DNA from: Alicyclobacillus pomorum DSM 14955
GTDB lineage: Bacteria > Bacillota > Bacilli > Alicyclobacillales > Alicyclobacillaceae
Reading direction: 5' to 3'
Length of the DNA: 64,000 bases
Assembly (NCBI RefSeq): GCF_000472905.1
Contig: NZ_AXAR01000016.1
Coordinates: 1 to 64,000, forward strand
A program made the position numbers and the translations under genes. Under the pieces are notes generated by a model. That model ran no database searches and had not been told where the DNA came from. It saw only the letters and a list, made by a program, of their open reading frames with translations. Shown in pieces: positions 23,441-31,500 of the stretch (positions are counted from its first letter, which is position 1; each line of letters begins with the position of its first letter).

Positions 23441-24067
23441 TTGACGAAGCTGTCTGAGCGACAACAAGCGATATTGGATTTTATTCGCCAAAACGTCCGT
23501 GAAAAGGGATACCCACCGTCCGTGCGCGAAATTGGCGAGGCGGTTGGTCTAGCTTCGAGTTCGACGGTTCACGGGCATCTCGAACGGTTACAAGTGAAAG
23601 GATATTTGCGGCGCGACCCCACCAAACCGAGAGCCATCGAATTGCTGGACGATTCTGCCTCCGACAGCGCATCGTTATCCCCGGAATCTGCGGTCATGGT
23701 TCCCATTGTGGGGAAGGTTACGGCCGGCCAGCCCATTACCGCCGTTGAAAACGTGGAGGACTATTTCCCCCTGCCGAGGAGCATGGCCAAAAATGACGAC
23801 GTGTACCTGTTAAGAGTACAAGGCGACAGCATGATTGACGCAGGTATCTTTGACGGAGACTTTGTCATCGTTCGCCGCCAAGATTACGCGAACAACGGGG
23901 ACATTGTGGTTGCCATGACTGAGGATGATGAAGCAACCGTGAAGAGGTTTTTCAAAGAAACGGATCACATTCGGTTGCAACCCGAGAACCCGAATATGGA
24001 ACCCCTGCGCTACCACAATGTGTCCATTCTCGGAAAAGTGATAGGTGTCTTCCGTCAACTACACTAA
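23441..24067 (+). CDS. lexA: LexA repressor
   Basis: 208 residues starting [15 protein letters not shown] from TTG at 23441, placed by GGAGGAG 9 bases upstream and by the family start. The N-terminal winged HTH has [24 protein letters not shown]. The C-terminal S24 peptidase half has the Ala-Gly cleavage site in GKVTAGQPI, the catalytic Ser in [10 protein letters not shown] and Lys in EATVKRFF. It represses SOS genes until RecA triggers self-cleavage. Three LexA boxes upstream indicate autoregulation. The open frame extends upstream to 23324 but that part runs through the operators and is not used. Confidence 0.97.
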   Translation: MTKLSERQQAILDFIRQNVREKGYPPSVREIGEAVGLASSSTVHGHLERLQVKGYLRRDPTKPRAIELLDDSASDSASLSPESAVMVPIVGKVTAGQPITAVENVEDYFPLPRSMAKNDDVYLLRVQGDSMIDAGIFDGDFVIVRRQDYANNGDIVVAMTEDDEATVKRFFKETDHIRLQPENPNMEPLRYHNVSILGKVIGVFRQLH

Positions 24068-24095
24068 TTTCGTACTGTGTTCCCGTGTGACGCCG

Positions 24096-24133
24096 AGAGC
24101 TTCCGTGACGACCTTCGTCTAGGAAGCTCTTTT
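24096..24133 (+). terminator. Intrinsic terminator of lexA
   Basis: AGAGCTTCC (24096-24104) pairs with GGAAGCTCT (24122-24130), with an inner GACGA/TCGTC stem, followed by TTTTCGTTTT on the plus strand. Confidence 0.8.
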
Positions 24134-24137
24134 CGTT

Positions 24138-24333
24138 TTGAGGATAGCCTCGAGCAAAGCGAAACGGAACGCTGAGAGACTGTGTCCCTCAGTGATCAGA
24201 TCTCTACAGACATGCCTTGGAACGTGCCACGGGGATACACGTCCATACTCCACCGATACAAATGCAGATTTTCGTACCGTCACTGAACTGGCCATATACT
24301 GCATGAAATCGACGAGCACACAACATATATGAA
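24138..24333. other. Spacer between lexA and glnA terminators
   Basis: No gene or repeat is seen between the two convergent terminators. Confidence 0.5.
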
Positions 24334-24367
24334 CAACAAAAAACCACCCTCGCGATATCGAGGGTGG
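24334..24367 (-). terminator. Intrinsic terminator of glnA
   Basis: CCACCCTCG (24344-24352) and CGAGGGTGG (24359-24367) form the stem; on the minus strand a T-rich run (TTTTTTGTTG) follows. Confidence 0.88.
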
Positions 24368-24461
24368 CTGAATGACGTGCGGCGATTCCAGGTACACATC
24401 GCGACGCCTTCACCGGGAAGGAGCGCCACGACGGTCCAACTGGCGTGTTCCCGCGCAACGC

Positions 24462-25799
24462 TTAATAATTATTGATGTACTGCTCCCGTTCCCACTCTGT
24501 CACTTGCGTGCGGAACATGTTCCACTCAATGGTCTTCGCTTCAACAAAGTGCGTGTAGACGTGTTCGCCCAGTGCCGAGACGATGACTTCATCTTTCGCG
24601 AGTTCTTCAAGAGCCTTGCCCAAGTTTTCCGGTAAGCTGCGAATGCCCGCTGTTTCCTTTTCTTCATCGCTCATGATGTAGATGTTGCGGTTGGTCGGCG
24701 GTACAAGCGGCAGTTCGCGGCGGATACCGTCGAGTCCCGCTGCGAGCATCGCTGCAATGGCGAGGTACGGATTTCCAGATGGATCTGGGCTACGCACTTC
24801 GATGCGCGTGCTGAGCCCACGAGCGGCAGGCACGCGAACGAGCGGAGAGCGGTTCTTCGCGGACCACGCTACGTAGCACGGTGCTTCATAGCCCGGCACC
24901 AGTCGCTTGTACGAGTTCACCAGCGGATTACAGATGGCTGTAAATGCCGGCGCGTGTTCCAGAATACCGGCCAGGAATTGACGAGCGGTTTCGCTCAATC
25001 CAAGTTCGTCGTTCTCATCATAGAACGCATTTTTGCCGCCCTTGAACAGCGACATATGGCAATGCATGCCGGATCCGTTGATCCCATACACCGGCTTTGG
25101 CATGAAGGTTGCGTGCAGCCCGTGTTTCCGCGCAATGGTTTTCACAACCAGTCGAAATGTCGCAATGTTGTCGGCTGCTTCAACCGCATCTGCGTACTTA
25201 AAGTCGATTTCATGCTGGCCTGGAGCCACTTCGTGGTGAGACGCCTCGATTTCGAAGCCCATTTCCTCGAGCGTCACGACAATCTCGCGACGGCAGTTTC
25301 CGCCCAAGTCGAGCGGTGCCCAGTCGAAGTACCCGCCTTCGTCGTTGACCTCTGGCGTCGGACGTCCGTTGCTGTCCAGTTTAAACAGAAAGAATTCCGG
25401 CTCTGGACCAACGTTGAACGAATCGAAGCCCATTTGGCGCGCTTCGTTCAGGACGCGTTTCAAGACGCCGCGTGGATCACCAGGAAACGGTTCACCGCCC
25501 GGAAGATAGACGTCGCAGATCAGGCGGGCCACTTTCCCCTGTCCTTCCGTCCAAGGGAAGATCAGCCATGTGGACAGGTCTGGCACGAGGTACATGTCGG
25601 ATTCTTCAATCCGTACAAACCCTTCAATCGAAGAGCCGTCGAACATGATTTTGTTGTCCAGCGCCTTCGGCAGTTCGTCCACCGGAATCTCCACGTTCTT
25701 GATGACGCCGAGCAGATCCGTAAACTGCAGTCGAACGAATCGAACGTCGTTGTCCTTGGCAAATGCCAAGATTTCTTCCTTACTGTACTGCTTGCGCAT
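24462..25799 (-). CDS. glnA: Glutamine synthetase type I (GSI-alpha)
   Basis: 445 residues, the short GSI-alpha length of Bacillota. Seen: [10 protein letters not shown] (beta-grasp active-site loop), [18 protein letters not shown] (ATP and metal site), [20 protein letters not shown] (Glu flap region) and [12 protein letters not shown]. It makes glutamine from glutamate, ammonia and ATP. ATG at 25799 follows GAGGAGG; the frame to 25838 overlaps glnR. Cotranscribed with glnR, 35 bases upstream, under the GlnR box at 26287. It also links to ammonia released by the amidase island. Confidence 0.97.
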   Translation of the reverse strand: MRKQYSKEEILAFAKDNDVRFVRLQFTDLLGVIKNVEIPVDELPKALDNKIMFDGSSIEGFVRIEESDMYLVPDLSTWLIFPWTEGQGKVARLICDVYLPGGEPFPGDPRGVLKRVLNEARQMGFDSFNVGPEPEFFLFKLDSNGRPTPEVNDEGGYFDWAPLDLGGNCRREIVVTLEEMGFEIEASHHEVAPGQHEIDFKYADAVEAADNIATFRLVVKTIARKHGLHATFMPKPVYGINGSGMHCHMSLFKGGKNAFYDENDELGLSETARQFLAGILEHAPAFTAICNPLVNSYKRLVPGYEAPCYVAWSAKNRSPLVRVPAARGLSTRIEVRSPDPSGNPYLAIAAMLAAGLDGIRRELPLVPPTNRNIYIMSDEEKETAGIRSLPENLGKALEELAKDEVIVSALGEHVYTHFVEAKTIEWNMFRTQVTEWEREQYINNY

Positions 25800-25834
25800 C
25801 GACAGTCCTCCTCTGCCTATGTAGCTTCCGCGGG

Positions 25835-26218
25835 TCACTTCCGGCGATAAAATCTGGAGAGCTCACCTTGAAATTCATGACTCCCAGCGTCGGGGCGACC
25901 TAGCATTTGCTGCTGCATCCACTTGTACAGGTCTCGGTCTGTAGGTTCATTCCGCTTTGCGTCCGAGGTCCCGTTCGCCCCTCGAGCCAACTGCGCCTTC
26001 ACGCCTGCCATGTTGAGTCCTCGGTCGAGCCAACTGCGTACTTCGAGCAGACGCTCGACATCGTGGAACGAAAACAAGCGTTGGTTACCTTCACTTCGCG
26101 CCGGTTTCACCAACCCATGTTGTTCGTAATAACGAATTTGCCGTGCAGACAAACCCGTAAGTTTCTGAACAATCCCTATGGGAAACAGCGGCATTTGCTT
26201 TCTCGCGTGAAGGTCCAC
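25835..26218 (-). CDS. glnR: GlnR, MerR-family nitrogen repressor
   Basis: 127 residues. The MerR-type winged HTH is [49 protein letters not shown]; the short C-terminal tail ends in the region that in B. subtilis GlnR senses feedback-inhibited glutamine synthetase. It represses glnRA when nitrogen is ample. GTG at 26218 behind GGAGGGG is the start. A perfect GlnR/TnrA box stands in front of its promoter. Confidence 0.93.
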   Translation of the reverse strand: MDLHARKQMPLFPIGIVQKLTGLSARQIRYYEQHGLVKPARSEGNQRLFSFHDVERLLEVRSWLDRGLNMAGVKAQLARGANGTSDAKRNEPTDRDLYKWMQQQMLGRPDAGSHEFQGELSRFYRRK

Positions 26219-26250
26219 AAGCGTTCCCCTCCAAGTACCTGGTCGCAGAC

Positions 26251-26280
26251 ATCGTAACACTGAACACGGGCATCGCGCAA
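26251..26280 (-). promoter_or_regulatory. glnRA promoter
   Basis: -35 TTGCGC (26275-26280), 18-base spacer, -10 TACGAT (26251-26256), just downstream of the GlnR box. Confidence 0.5.
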
Positions 26281-26286
26281 TACATA

Positions 26287-26303
26287 TGTAAGATTTACTT
26301 ACA
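26287..26303. promoter_or_regulatory. GlnR/TnrA binding box
   Basis: TGTAAGATTTACTTACA fits TGTNA-N7-TNACA perfectly. It ends at the stop codon of ynbB and sits 7 bases from the glnRA -35, as expected for GlnR control. Confidence 0.9.
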
Positions 26304-27545
26304 TCAATTCGTCAACATGAGTGACGCCGCTATCTTTTCTATCGCAATGTAGGCATGTTCGTATGTCAGGCCCCCCTGCATGTACCCAATGTACGGCTCG
26401 CGCATTGGCGCATCTGCAGACAATTCGAGCGATCCCCCTTGTACAAATGCGCCTGCAGCCATCACAACATCGTCTTCGTATCCGGCCATCGGCGCGGCTT
26501 CTGGACGCACGTAAGAGTCTACGGGGGCGCTACTCTGTACCGCCCGGCAGAAAGCCAACAGACGAGCGCGCGACCCGAACTTGGCGGTCACAATGATATC
26601 GGATCTCGGTTCATCCCACGCAGGTGACACTTCCAGTCCCAGCGATGCCAGCACATGAGACGCTAAAATGGAACTTTTGACCGCTTGGCTGACGGTGTGG
26701 GGCGCCAGGAACAGTGCCTGATAGAACTCGCGCAGAAACGAATGCGTCGGGCCCGCTTCCGCACCCACCCCAGGTGCCGTAAGCCCCGCTGCAATCCCTT
26801 CCATCCAGCGCGCTTTGCCCACAATATACCCACCTGTGGATGCGATGCCCGCCCCCGGATTCTTAATGAGGGAACCTGCGGCTAAGTCTGCCCCGACGTC
26901 GGTCGGTTCAAACCGCTCCACGAATTCCCCATAACAATTGTCGACAGCGATGCACACGTCCGGCCGACGTTTGCGTACAGCCGCAAATGCCTGCTCGAGC
27001 GCGGACACGGACAACGCGGGTCTGTCGCTGTATCCGCGCGACCGCTGAAACATGACCACTTTCGTATTGTCCCGGAGTGCACCCAGGACCGCCTCCACAT
27101 CGATGGATCCGTCAGCCCCAAGCGAGACAATCGTGTGCTGGATGCCCCACTCTGCAAGGCTGCCTACTGCCGGGCGAATGCCCACCACCGCCTCCAGCGT
27201 GTCGTACGGAGCTCCAGTCGCAAACAAAAGGTGATCTCCGGGGCGTAGCACACCGAACAGCATCAGTTTCAACGCGTGGGTTCCCGAGACAATTTGCGGT
27301 CTCACCAAAGCGGCTTCCGCACCAAAGACGCGCGCGTATATTCTCTCCAGTTTGTCTCGGCCTTCATCAGAAAGACCATACCCGGTGGAACCTTGAAAGT
27401 CAGCGGCGCTCACTTTCTCCTGCCAAAACGCCTCCAGCACCTTTCTCTGATTGTGTTTCGCAATCGCGTCCACATCCTGAAACGCCGACTGAACGCACTG
27501 CTCCGAGTGTGCGACCAGTTCACGAGCTTTGTTGATCAATTCCAT
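26304..27545 (-). CDS. ynbB: YnbB-like PLP-dependent protein (aluminium-resistance / methionine gamma-lyase-like family)
   Basis: 413 residues of the PF06838 family: STGYGLSDEGRDKLERIYARVFGAEAALVRPQ, the PLP-aspartate strand VCIAVDNCYGEFVE and the PLP-lysine region GSLIKNPGAGIASTGGYI. Fold type I aminotransferase class; the true substrate is not established, in spite of the aluminium-resistance name. It lies between hflX and glnR exactly as in B. subtilis. AAGGGAG precedes the ATG. The hflX-ynbB gap is 31 bases, so one transcript is likely. Confidence 0.9.
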   Translation of the reverse strand: MELINKARELVAHSEQCVQSAFQDVDAIAKHNQRKVLEAFWQEKVSAADFQGSTGYGLSDEGRDKLERIYARVFGAEAALVRPQIVSGTHALKLMLFGVLRPGDHLLFATGAPYDTLEAVVGIRPAVGSLAEWGIQHTIVSLGADGSIDVEAVLGALRDNTKVVMFQRSRGYSDRPALSVSALEQAFAAVRKRRPDVCIAVDNCYGEFVERFEPTDVGADLAAGSLIKNPGAGIASTGGYIVGKARWMEGIAAGLTAPGVGAEAGPTHSFLREFYQALFLAPHTVSQAVKSSILASHVLASLGLEVSPAWDEPRSDIIVTAKFGSRARLLAFCRAVQSSAPVDSYVRPEAAPMAGYEDDVVMAAGAFVQGGSLELSADAPMREPYIGYMQGGLTYEHAYIAIEKIAASLMLTN

Positions 27546-27576
27546 TTCAAACTCCCTTCACCAAGACCTTCGCGTC

Positions 27577-28881
27577 TTACGACGGCGGAAGGCCTTCCTT
27601 CCACGCCACATCGAATCCTCTATCTGCGACCATCCACTGCAACACATTCCTGGCCGAGCGCCGCTCCACGGCCACCGTGGCCTCTATGTGCGCGTCATCC
27701 ACCGGCCGAACGTCCACGACCGCCCCGAGTTTAGCGAACTCCACTGACAACACAGAAGACGTTGGACCGCGAACCACCAGTTCCACCCGGTCGAGCCCAA
27801 GTTGTCGTTCAACCGCTGCGTACAGTGCATCCATGTTCAAACCCGTTGCAGCAGAACCATGTAGGCTGAGGACAGCACGCATGTCGGGCGGCGGCGGTGT
27901 CAGAGCGAGATCCATCTTGTTGAAAAACGTAATCACGGGCTTGTCCAAGGCGTGAATCTCTTGCAGCACGTTGTATGTCGCAGACATCCGCTGCTGCAAA
28001 GGCGTGGCACCGTCCACGACGTGGACAATTAAGTCGGCTGCCAGGACTTCTTCGAGTGTCGCGCGAAACGCCTCCACCAGTAGATGTGGCAAGTCTTGCA
28101 CAAACCCGACGGTATCCAGAAGCACGATGTCAGCGGTGGGTCCGCAGCGTACTTTGCGAGCCACTGGTTGGAGTGTGTCAAATAGGCGATCCTGACCCTG
28201 CATCGCGGGCTTGGTACCTTTGTCCGCCGTCCACCTCTGCAACAAGGTGGACTTGCCTGCGTTGGTGTAGCCTACCAGCGCCACGACCGGAACGGACTTG
28301 GCCCGTTTGCTTCGCTGTGTCGCCCGGTAGGTGTGTATTTGTTTGAGCGCAGCGCGAAGATGGTCGATGCGTTGGCGAATGCGACGTCGGTCCGTCTCCA
28401 GCTTGGTTTCACCGGGGCCTCTCGTACCGATACCGCCCCCCAACCGAGACATCTCAACACCTCGGCCGGTTAGACGCGGAAGTAAGTACTGCAACTGGGC
28501 AATTTCAACCTGCAATCGCCCTTCGCGAGAACGAGCGCGCAGCGCGAAAATATCCAAGATGAGCTGCGTCCGGTCAATGACGCGACAGCCTAGCTGCGCC
28601 TCGAGATTCCGCACTTGTCCTGGGCTCAATTCACCGTCGAACACCACGACGTCGACTTCTCTTTCGGCAATCCATTGGGCCATTTCCGCCACTTTACCGG
28701 AACCAAGATAGAGTCCGGCGTCCACGCTGCGACGAACCTGGACAAATGCCTCCACCACCTGGCCACCGGCGGCTTCGCACAGACCCACCAGTTCGTCCAG
28801 TCTGGCACGAAAGGCTTGTTCGCTCTCGCTTGGATTGCGTCGGCACCCAATCACCACACTTTGCACTGTCGTCTCGGTCAC
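27577..28881 (-). CDS. hflX: GTPase HflX
   Basis: 434 residues. The N-terminal HflX domain has DAGLYLGSGKVAEMAQW and FDGELSPGQVRNLE; the glycine-rich linker GGGIGTRGPGETKLETDRR is diagnostic; G motifs are GYTNAGKSTL (G1), DTVGFVQDLP (G3) and FNKMD (G4). HflX splits stalled ribosomes, notably under heat or antibiotic stress. GTG at 28881 overlaps the stop of the preceding small gene (GTGA), so translation is coupled. Confidence 0.95.
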   Translation of the reverse strand: MTETTVQSVVIGCRRNPSESEQAFRARLDELVGLCEAAGGQVVEAFVQVRRSVDAGLYLGSGKVAEMAQWIAEREVDVVVFDGELSPGQVRNLEAQLGCRVIDRTQLILDIFALRARSREGRLQVEIAQLQYLLPRLTGRGVEMSRLGGGIGTRGPGETKLETDRRRIRQRIDHLRAALKQIHTYRATQRSKRAKSVPVVALVGYTNAGKSTLLQRWTADKGTKPAMQGQDRLFDTLQPVARKVRCGPTADIVLLDTVGFVQDLPHLLVEAFRATLEEVLAADLIVHVVDGATPLQQRMSATYNVLQEIHALDKPVITFFNKMDLALTPPPPDMRAVLSLHGSAATGLNMDALYAAVERQLGLDRVELVVRGPTSSVLSVEFAKLGAVVDVRPVDDAHIEATVAVERRSARNVLQWMVADRGFDVAWKEGLPPS

Positions 28882-29105
28882 CTGATCACCTCTTCGCGCT
28901 CATTGTACCACGTCGCGTGAGTGGACACGCTGTTACAGATAGGACAGTTCCCTTTCTCCAAGGCGTCCATCCGCAGTCGCAGTGGCGCCTCGCAAAGGGC
29001 CGCGGAGCGCCCCTCCTTGTGCCCCATACGGCGGCCAATGGAATAGGCAAACAAACCCACAAAACAGACAGCCAACCAACCGATGATGATGACTTCCGCA
29101 GACAT
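28878..29105 (-). CDS. Small membrane protein with CxxC motif (75 aa)
   Basis: One N-terminal membrane helix (EVIIIGWLAVCFVGLFAYSIG), then a basic/charged segment and a CPICNS C-x2-C pair near residue 55. ATG at 29105 overlaps the TAA of the UbiA-like gene (TAATG), and its own stop overlaps the GTG of hflX, so it is wedged between both. No family is recognised. A lone CxxC could bind half a zinc site in a dimer or be redox active. Conservation of this overlap in relatives would show whether it works with the UbiA-like protein. Confidence 0.7.
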   Translation of the reverse strand: MSAEVIIIGWLAVCFVGLFAYSIGRRMGHKEGRSAALCEAPLRLRMDALEKGNCPICNSVSTHATWYNEREEVIR

Positions 29106-29725
29106 TACAAGTGTACCCCATTGTCTTCGTCCAAGGCTTGCCACAGTGTGCTCGTGGTCGCTTCCGACAACATCGTGAGCATTGTCAGGGCAATGAACCC
29201 GAGTGCCGTCCACCACGCGTTCAACAGGATGGCAGCGCACATTACAATCAGGGTCAACAATGTCGTTTCCACCACGCCGATACGCAAAGCCATGTTGCGC
29301 TGCCCCGTCTTGTGGTCAGTCATCCGATCCACAAGATCATCCAACCAGTCAAACATCGCCATCAAGCACGCGCCCCACAGAGCGATGTGCCATCCAACCA
29401 ATAGCGTCGACAACCCGAACGCAACGATGATTTCGATGAATGCGGGTACCCGCGTAGGCAGTTTCTCCCGCCAGGTTGTGAGCATCCCGGCCGCGTAACT
29501 TCCGAAGAAGACGGAAATCGTGATGTCAAGGTTGAGGTACGCAGCCAACAAGCCGAGCACAAGCGCGTACGGCAGGGTACCTCGCGACAGCTTGACCGCC
29601 AGCGTGTGCTTTCCGCGGCAGATATCGTACTCAGCGTCCAGGTAATCATCCATCAGTTTGATGGTCGCACCGGCCAGTACAAGGCACAGAAGCGTTCGCC
29701 CGACTTCAAGCAAATCGCCATACAT
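29105..29725 (-). CDS. UbiA-superfamily-like integral membrane protein
   Basis: 206 residues, five to six hydrophobic helices. Two Asp-rich motifs resemble UbiA prenyltransferases: IKLMDDYLDAEYDICRGKHT near residue 22-41 and FDWLDDLVDRMTDHKTGQRN around 125-145; these bind Mg2+-diphosphate in the family. It is shorter than typical UbiA enzymes (about 290 residues, nine helices), and the first motif lies right at the N-terminus. The prenyl donor and acceptor are unknown. It overlaps the GTPase gene by 20 bases upstream and the CxxC gene downstream, in a block between spoVK and hflX. Confidence 0.7.
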   Translation of the reverse strand: MYGDLLEVGRTLLCLVLAGATIKLMDDYLDAEYDICRGKHTLAVKLSRGTLPYALVLGLLAAYLNLDITISVFFGSYAAGMLTTWREKLPTRVPAFIEIIVAFGLSTLLVGWHIALWGACLMAMFDWLDDLVDRMTDHKTGQRNMALRIGVVETTLLTLIVMCAAILLNAWWTALGFIALTMLTMLSEATTSTLWQALDEDNGVHL

Positions 29726-30338
29726 GTTGTTTCACCTCCCGAAACCCAGTTCCGTACAGCGCTGAAATCGGAATGACGCGGTGCCTCGAGAACCGCTGGC
29801 ATAGGTGGCGATAGCCCTGCTTCGCGTCTGGAAGGTCCATCTTGTTGGCAAGAATCAGGTAGCCGGATTGGAGAGTCCCGAAATTCGACAGCTGTTCATC
29901 CAGGGCGTCCCATGTGGAACCAAACGCAGGCCTCCCCGCGGCGTGAGAAGTGTGCTTTCCAATGTCGGATGCATCTACGACATGAAGAATGACTCGGGCA
30001 GTCATCATGGCTTTCAGCGTCTGGGCCATGGCCTCCCGGACCTCAGCCTCCGGATGGATGCCGTCTGTCAACCCCGTTGTGTCCGAAAGCAACAGCTGAT
30101 GTCTTCCCTTGCCACGCGGAAAATCGACGGCGACCGATTGCAAGTTACGTGTCCGATGGGGGACGGGCCCGGACAGCGTCGCTTCCGCTTCCGAGAGTGA
30201 CATGCGTTTGTGTTCGGTTCGTCCGTCCGTGCGCTCCATCAGCCACTGTAATTCCTTTATCCCCATGTATCTGGCAAAATGGATGCAGAACAACGTCTTA
30301 CCCACATTGGTCTTACCAATAATTAACCCTCGGTTCAC
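29706..30338 (-). CDS. Small P-loop GTPase of the spoVK-hflX interval
   Basis: About 210 residues with LIIGKTNVGKTLF (G1), a DTTGL G3 motif, LANKMDLP (G4) and PISALYG (G5), an Era/EngA-type fold without a C-terminal domain. Binding partner unknown. GTG at 30338 overlaps the spoVK stop (GTGA) and follows GGGAGGG; its stop overlaps the UbiA-like start by 20 bases. This tight coupling suggests joint function with the membrane protein. Possible timing in sporulation is inferred from spoVK upstream only. Confidence 0.78.
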   Translation of the reverse strand: MNRGLIIGKTNVGKTLFCIHFARYMGIKELQWLMERTDGRTEHKRMSLSEAEATLSGPVPHRTRNLQSVAVDFPRGKGRHQLLLSDTTGLTDGIHPEAEVREAMAQTLKAMMTARVILHVVDASDIGKHTSHAAGRPAFGSTWDALDEQLSNFGTLQSGYLILANKMDLPDAKQGYRHLCQRFSRHRVIPISALYGTGFREVKQHVWRFA

Positions 30339-31318
30339 GTTGCAATTCCCTCCCATCGGAAGTCTTGGGGTTGCAGCGTCATTGCCGCCTCACGATTGAT
30401 CTCCACGACGTCAAACAACCGGACCGCATGCTGACGAATGGCGCGCTCTACGAGGTTTCGAACAAACCGGGCATTGCTAAAATTCCGTCCGCTTCGTCCC
30501 TGAACCACAGACTCCAGGTGGCGGCGAAGTTTGAGTTCGGCCTCTGCGCTAATGGTGTACTGTCGACCCGCAGCATTGCGCCGTGCAATCTCGACCAAAG
30601 ATCTGATGTCGTAGTTTGGGAACGTCAAGTGAATCGGAAACCGGCTCGGCAGTCCCGGATTCGTTGACAGAAACCACTCCATCTCCTGTTCGTAACCAGC
30701 GATAATCGCGATGAACTGGTCTCGGTAATCTTCCATGCTCTTCACCAGACAATCGATGGCCTCTCTTCCGAAGTCCTTCTCGCCCCCCCGGGCAAGGGAG
30801 TACGCTTCGTCGATGAAGAGGACTCCACCGAGCGCTTTTTTCACCATTTCCCGCGTCTTTTGCGCTGTGTGACCAATGTATTCACCCACCAAATCGGCGC
30901 GTTCTACCTCTACTAGATGGCCTTTCTCGAGCATGCCGCACTCATGAAACATCTTCGCCAACAAACGAGCGACCGTCGTCTTTCCAGTTCCAGGATTTCC
31001 CTTGAACACCATGTGCAGGACGACAGGCTCGGATTTCAAATGGAGCTGTTGCCGTCGCTGCTGCATGTACAGGTACGCGAAGATCTCGCGTACGATGGAC
31101 TTCACTTGATGTAATCCCACCAGTTCATCCAGTTCTCCCAGAATGGAGTGAAGGCGTTCCTTAGAAACCCCTGGTCGAACGGTCTCTGCCATTTGCGAAT
31201 TCCCACTCATCATTTGCAGCGCTTCGGACAGCGCAATTTGTCCTTGGCGATACTGGTCCACCACGCTGTTCGCCGAAGACGTCCGCGTGTTGTTTCGCTT
31301 GGTTTCCACCGGCAACAT
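30335..31318 (-). CDS. spoVK: Stage V sporulation protein K, AAA+ ATPase
   Basis: 327 residues of the CbxX/CfqX AAA family: GLHQVKSIVREIFAY before Walker A FKGNPGTGKTTVARLLA, Walker B GGVLFIDEAYSL, sensor region IIAGYEQEMEWFLSTNPGLPSRF and a C-terminal helical part (GRSGRNFSNARFVRNLVERAI). Needed for spore maturation in B. subtilis, where it also stands upstream of hflX. GAGGTGATGG precedes the ATG. It heads the overlapping block spoVK-GTPase-UbiA-like-CxxC-hflX. Confidence 0.93.
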   Translation of the reverse strand: MLPVETKRNNTRTSSANSVVDQYRQGQIALSEALQMMSGNSQMAETVRPGVSKERLHSILGELDELVGLHQVKSIVREIFAYLYMQQRRQQLHLKSEPVVLHMVFKGNPGTGKTTVARLLAKMFHECGMLEKGHLVEVERADLVGEYIGHTAQKTREMVKKALGGVLFIDEAYSLARGGEKDFGREAIDCLVKSMEDYRDQFIAIIAGYEQEMEWFLSTNPGLPSRFPIHLTFPNYDIRSLVEIARRNAAGRQYTISAEAELKLRRHLESVVQGRSGRNFSNARFVRNLVERAIRQHAVRLFDVVEINREAAMTLQPQDFRWEGIAT

Positions 31319-31448
31319 CCATCACCTCAGTTCGAGCCCAATCCCATCGTGGGCCGGTGGTTGGTACACAGCCCTTATCTGGAATGTGCGCGCAGGATAA
31401 CGTATGCAGCAGGAGCGTTCTGGGTGATGGCCCATATCCAAGCCCGAA

Positions 31449-31481
31449 GTCAATAAAAAATCCCGGTTTGTCAGACCGGGA
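31449..31481 (-). terminator. Intrinsic terminator after the spoVAF-like gene
   Basis: TCCCGGT (31461-31467) and ACCGGGA (31475-31481) form the stem; on the minus strand TTTTTTATTG follows. Confidence 0.85.
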
Positions 31482-31500
31482 ACTGCGAGTACGCGCCACC

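Noticed and set aside
24954-25850. 298-codon plus-strand frame opposite glnA
   Set aside because: Antisense shadow of glutamine synthetase; no ribosome binding site or recognisable domain.
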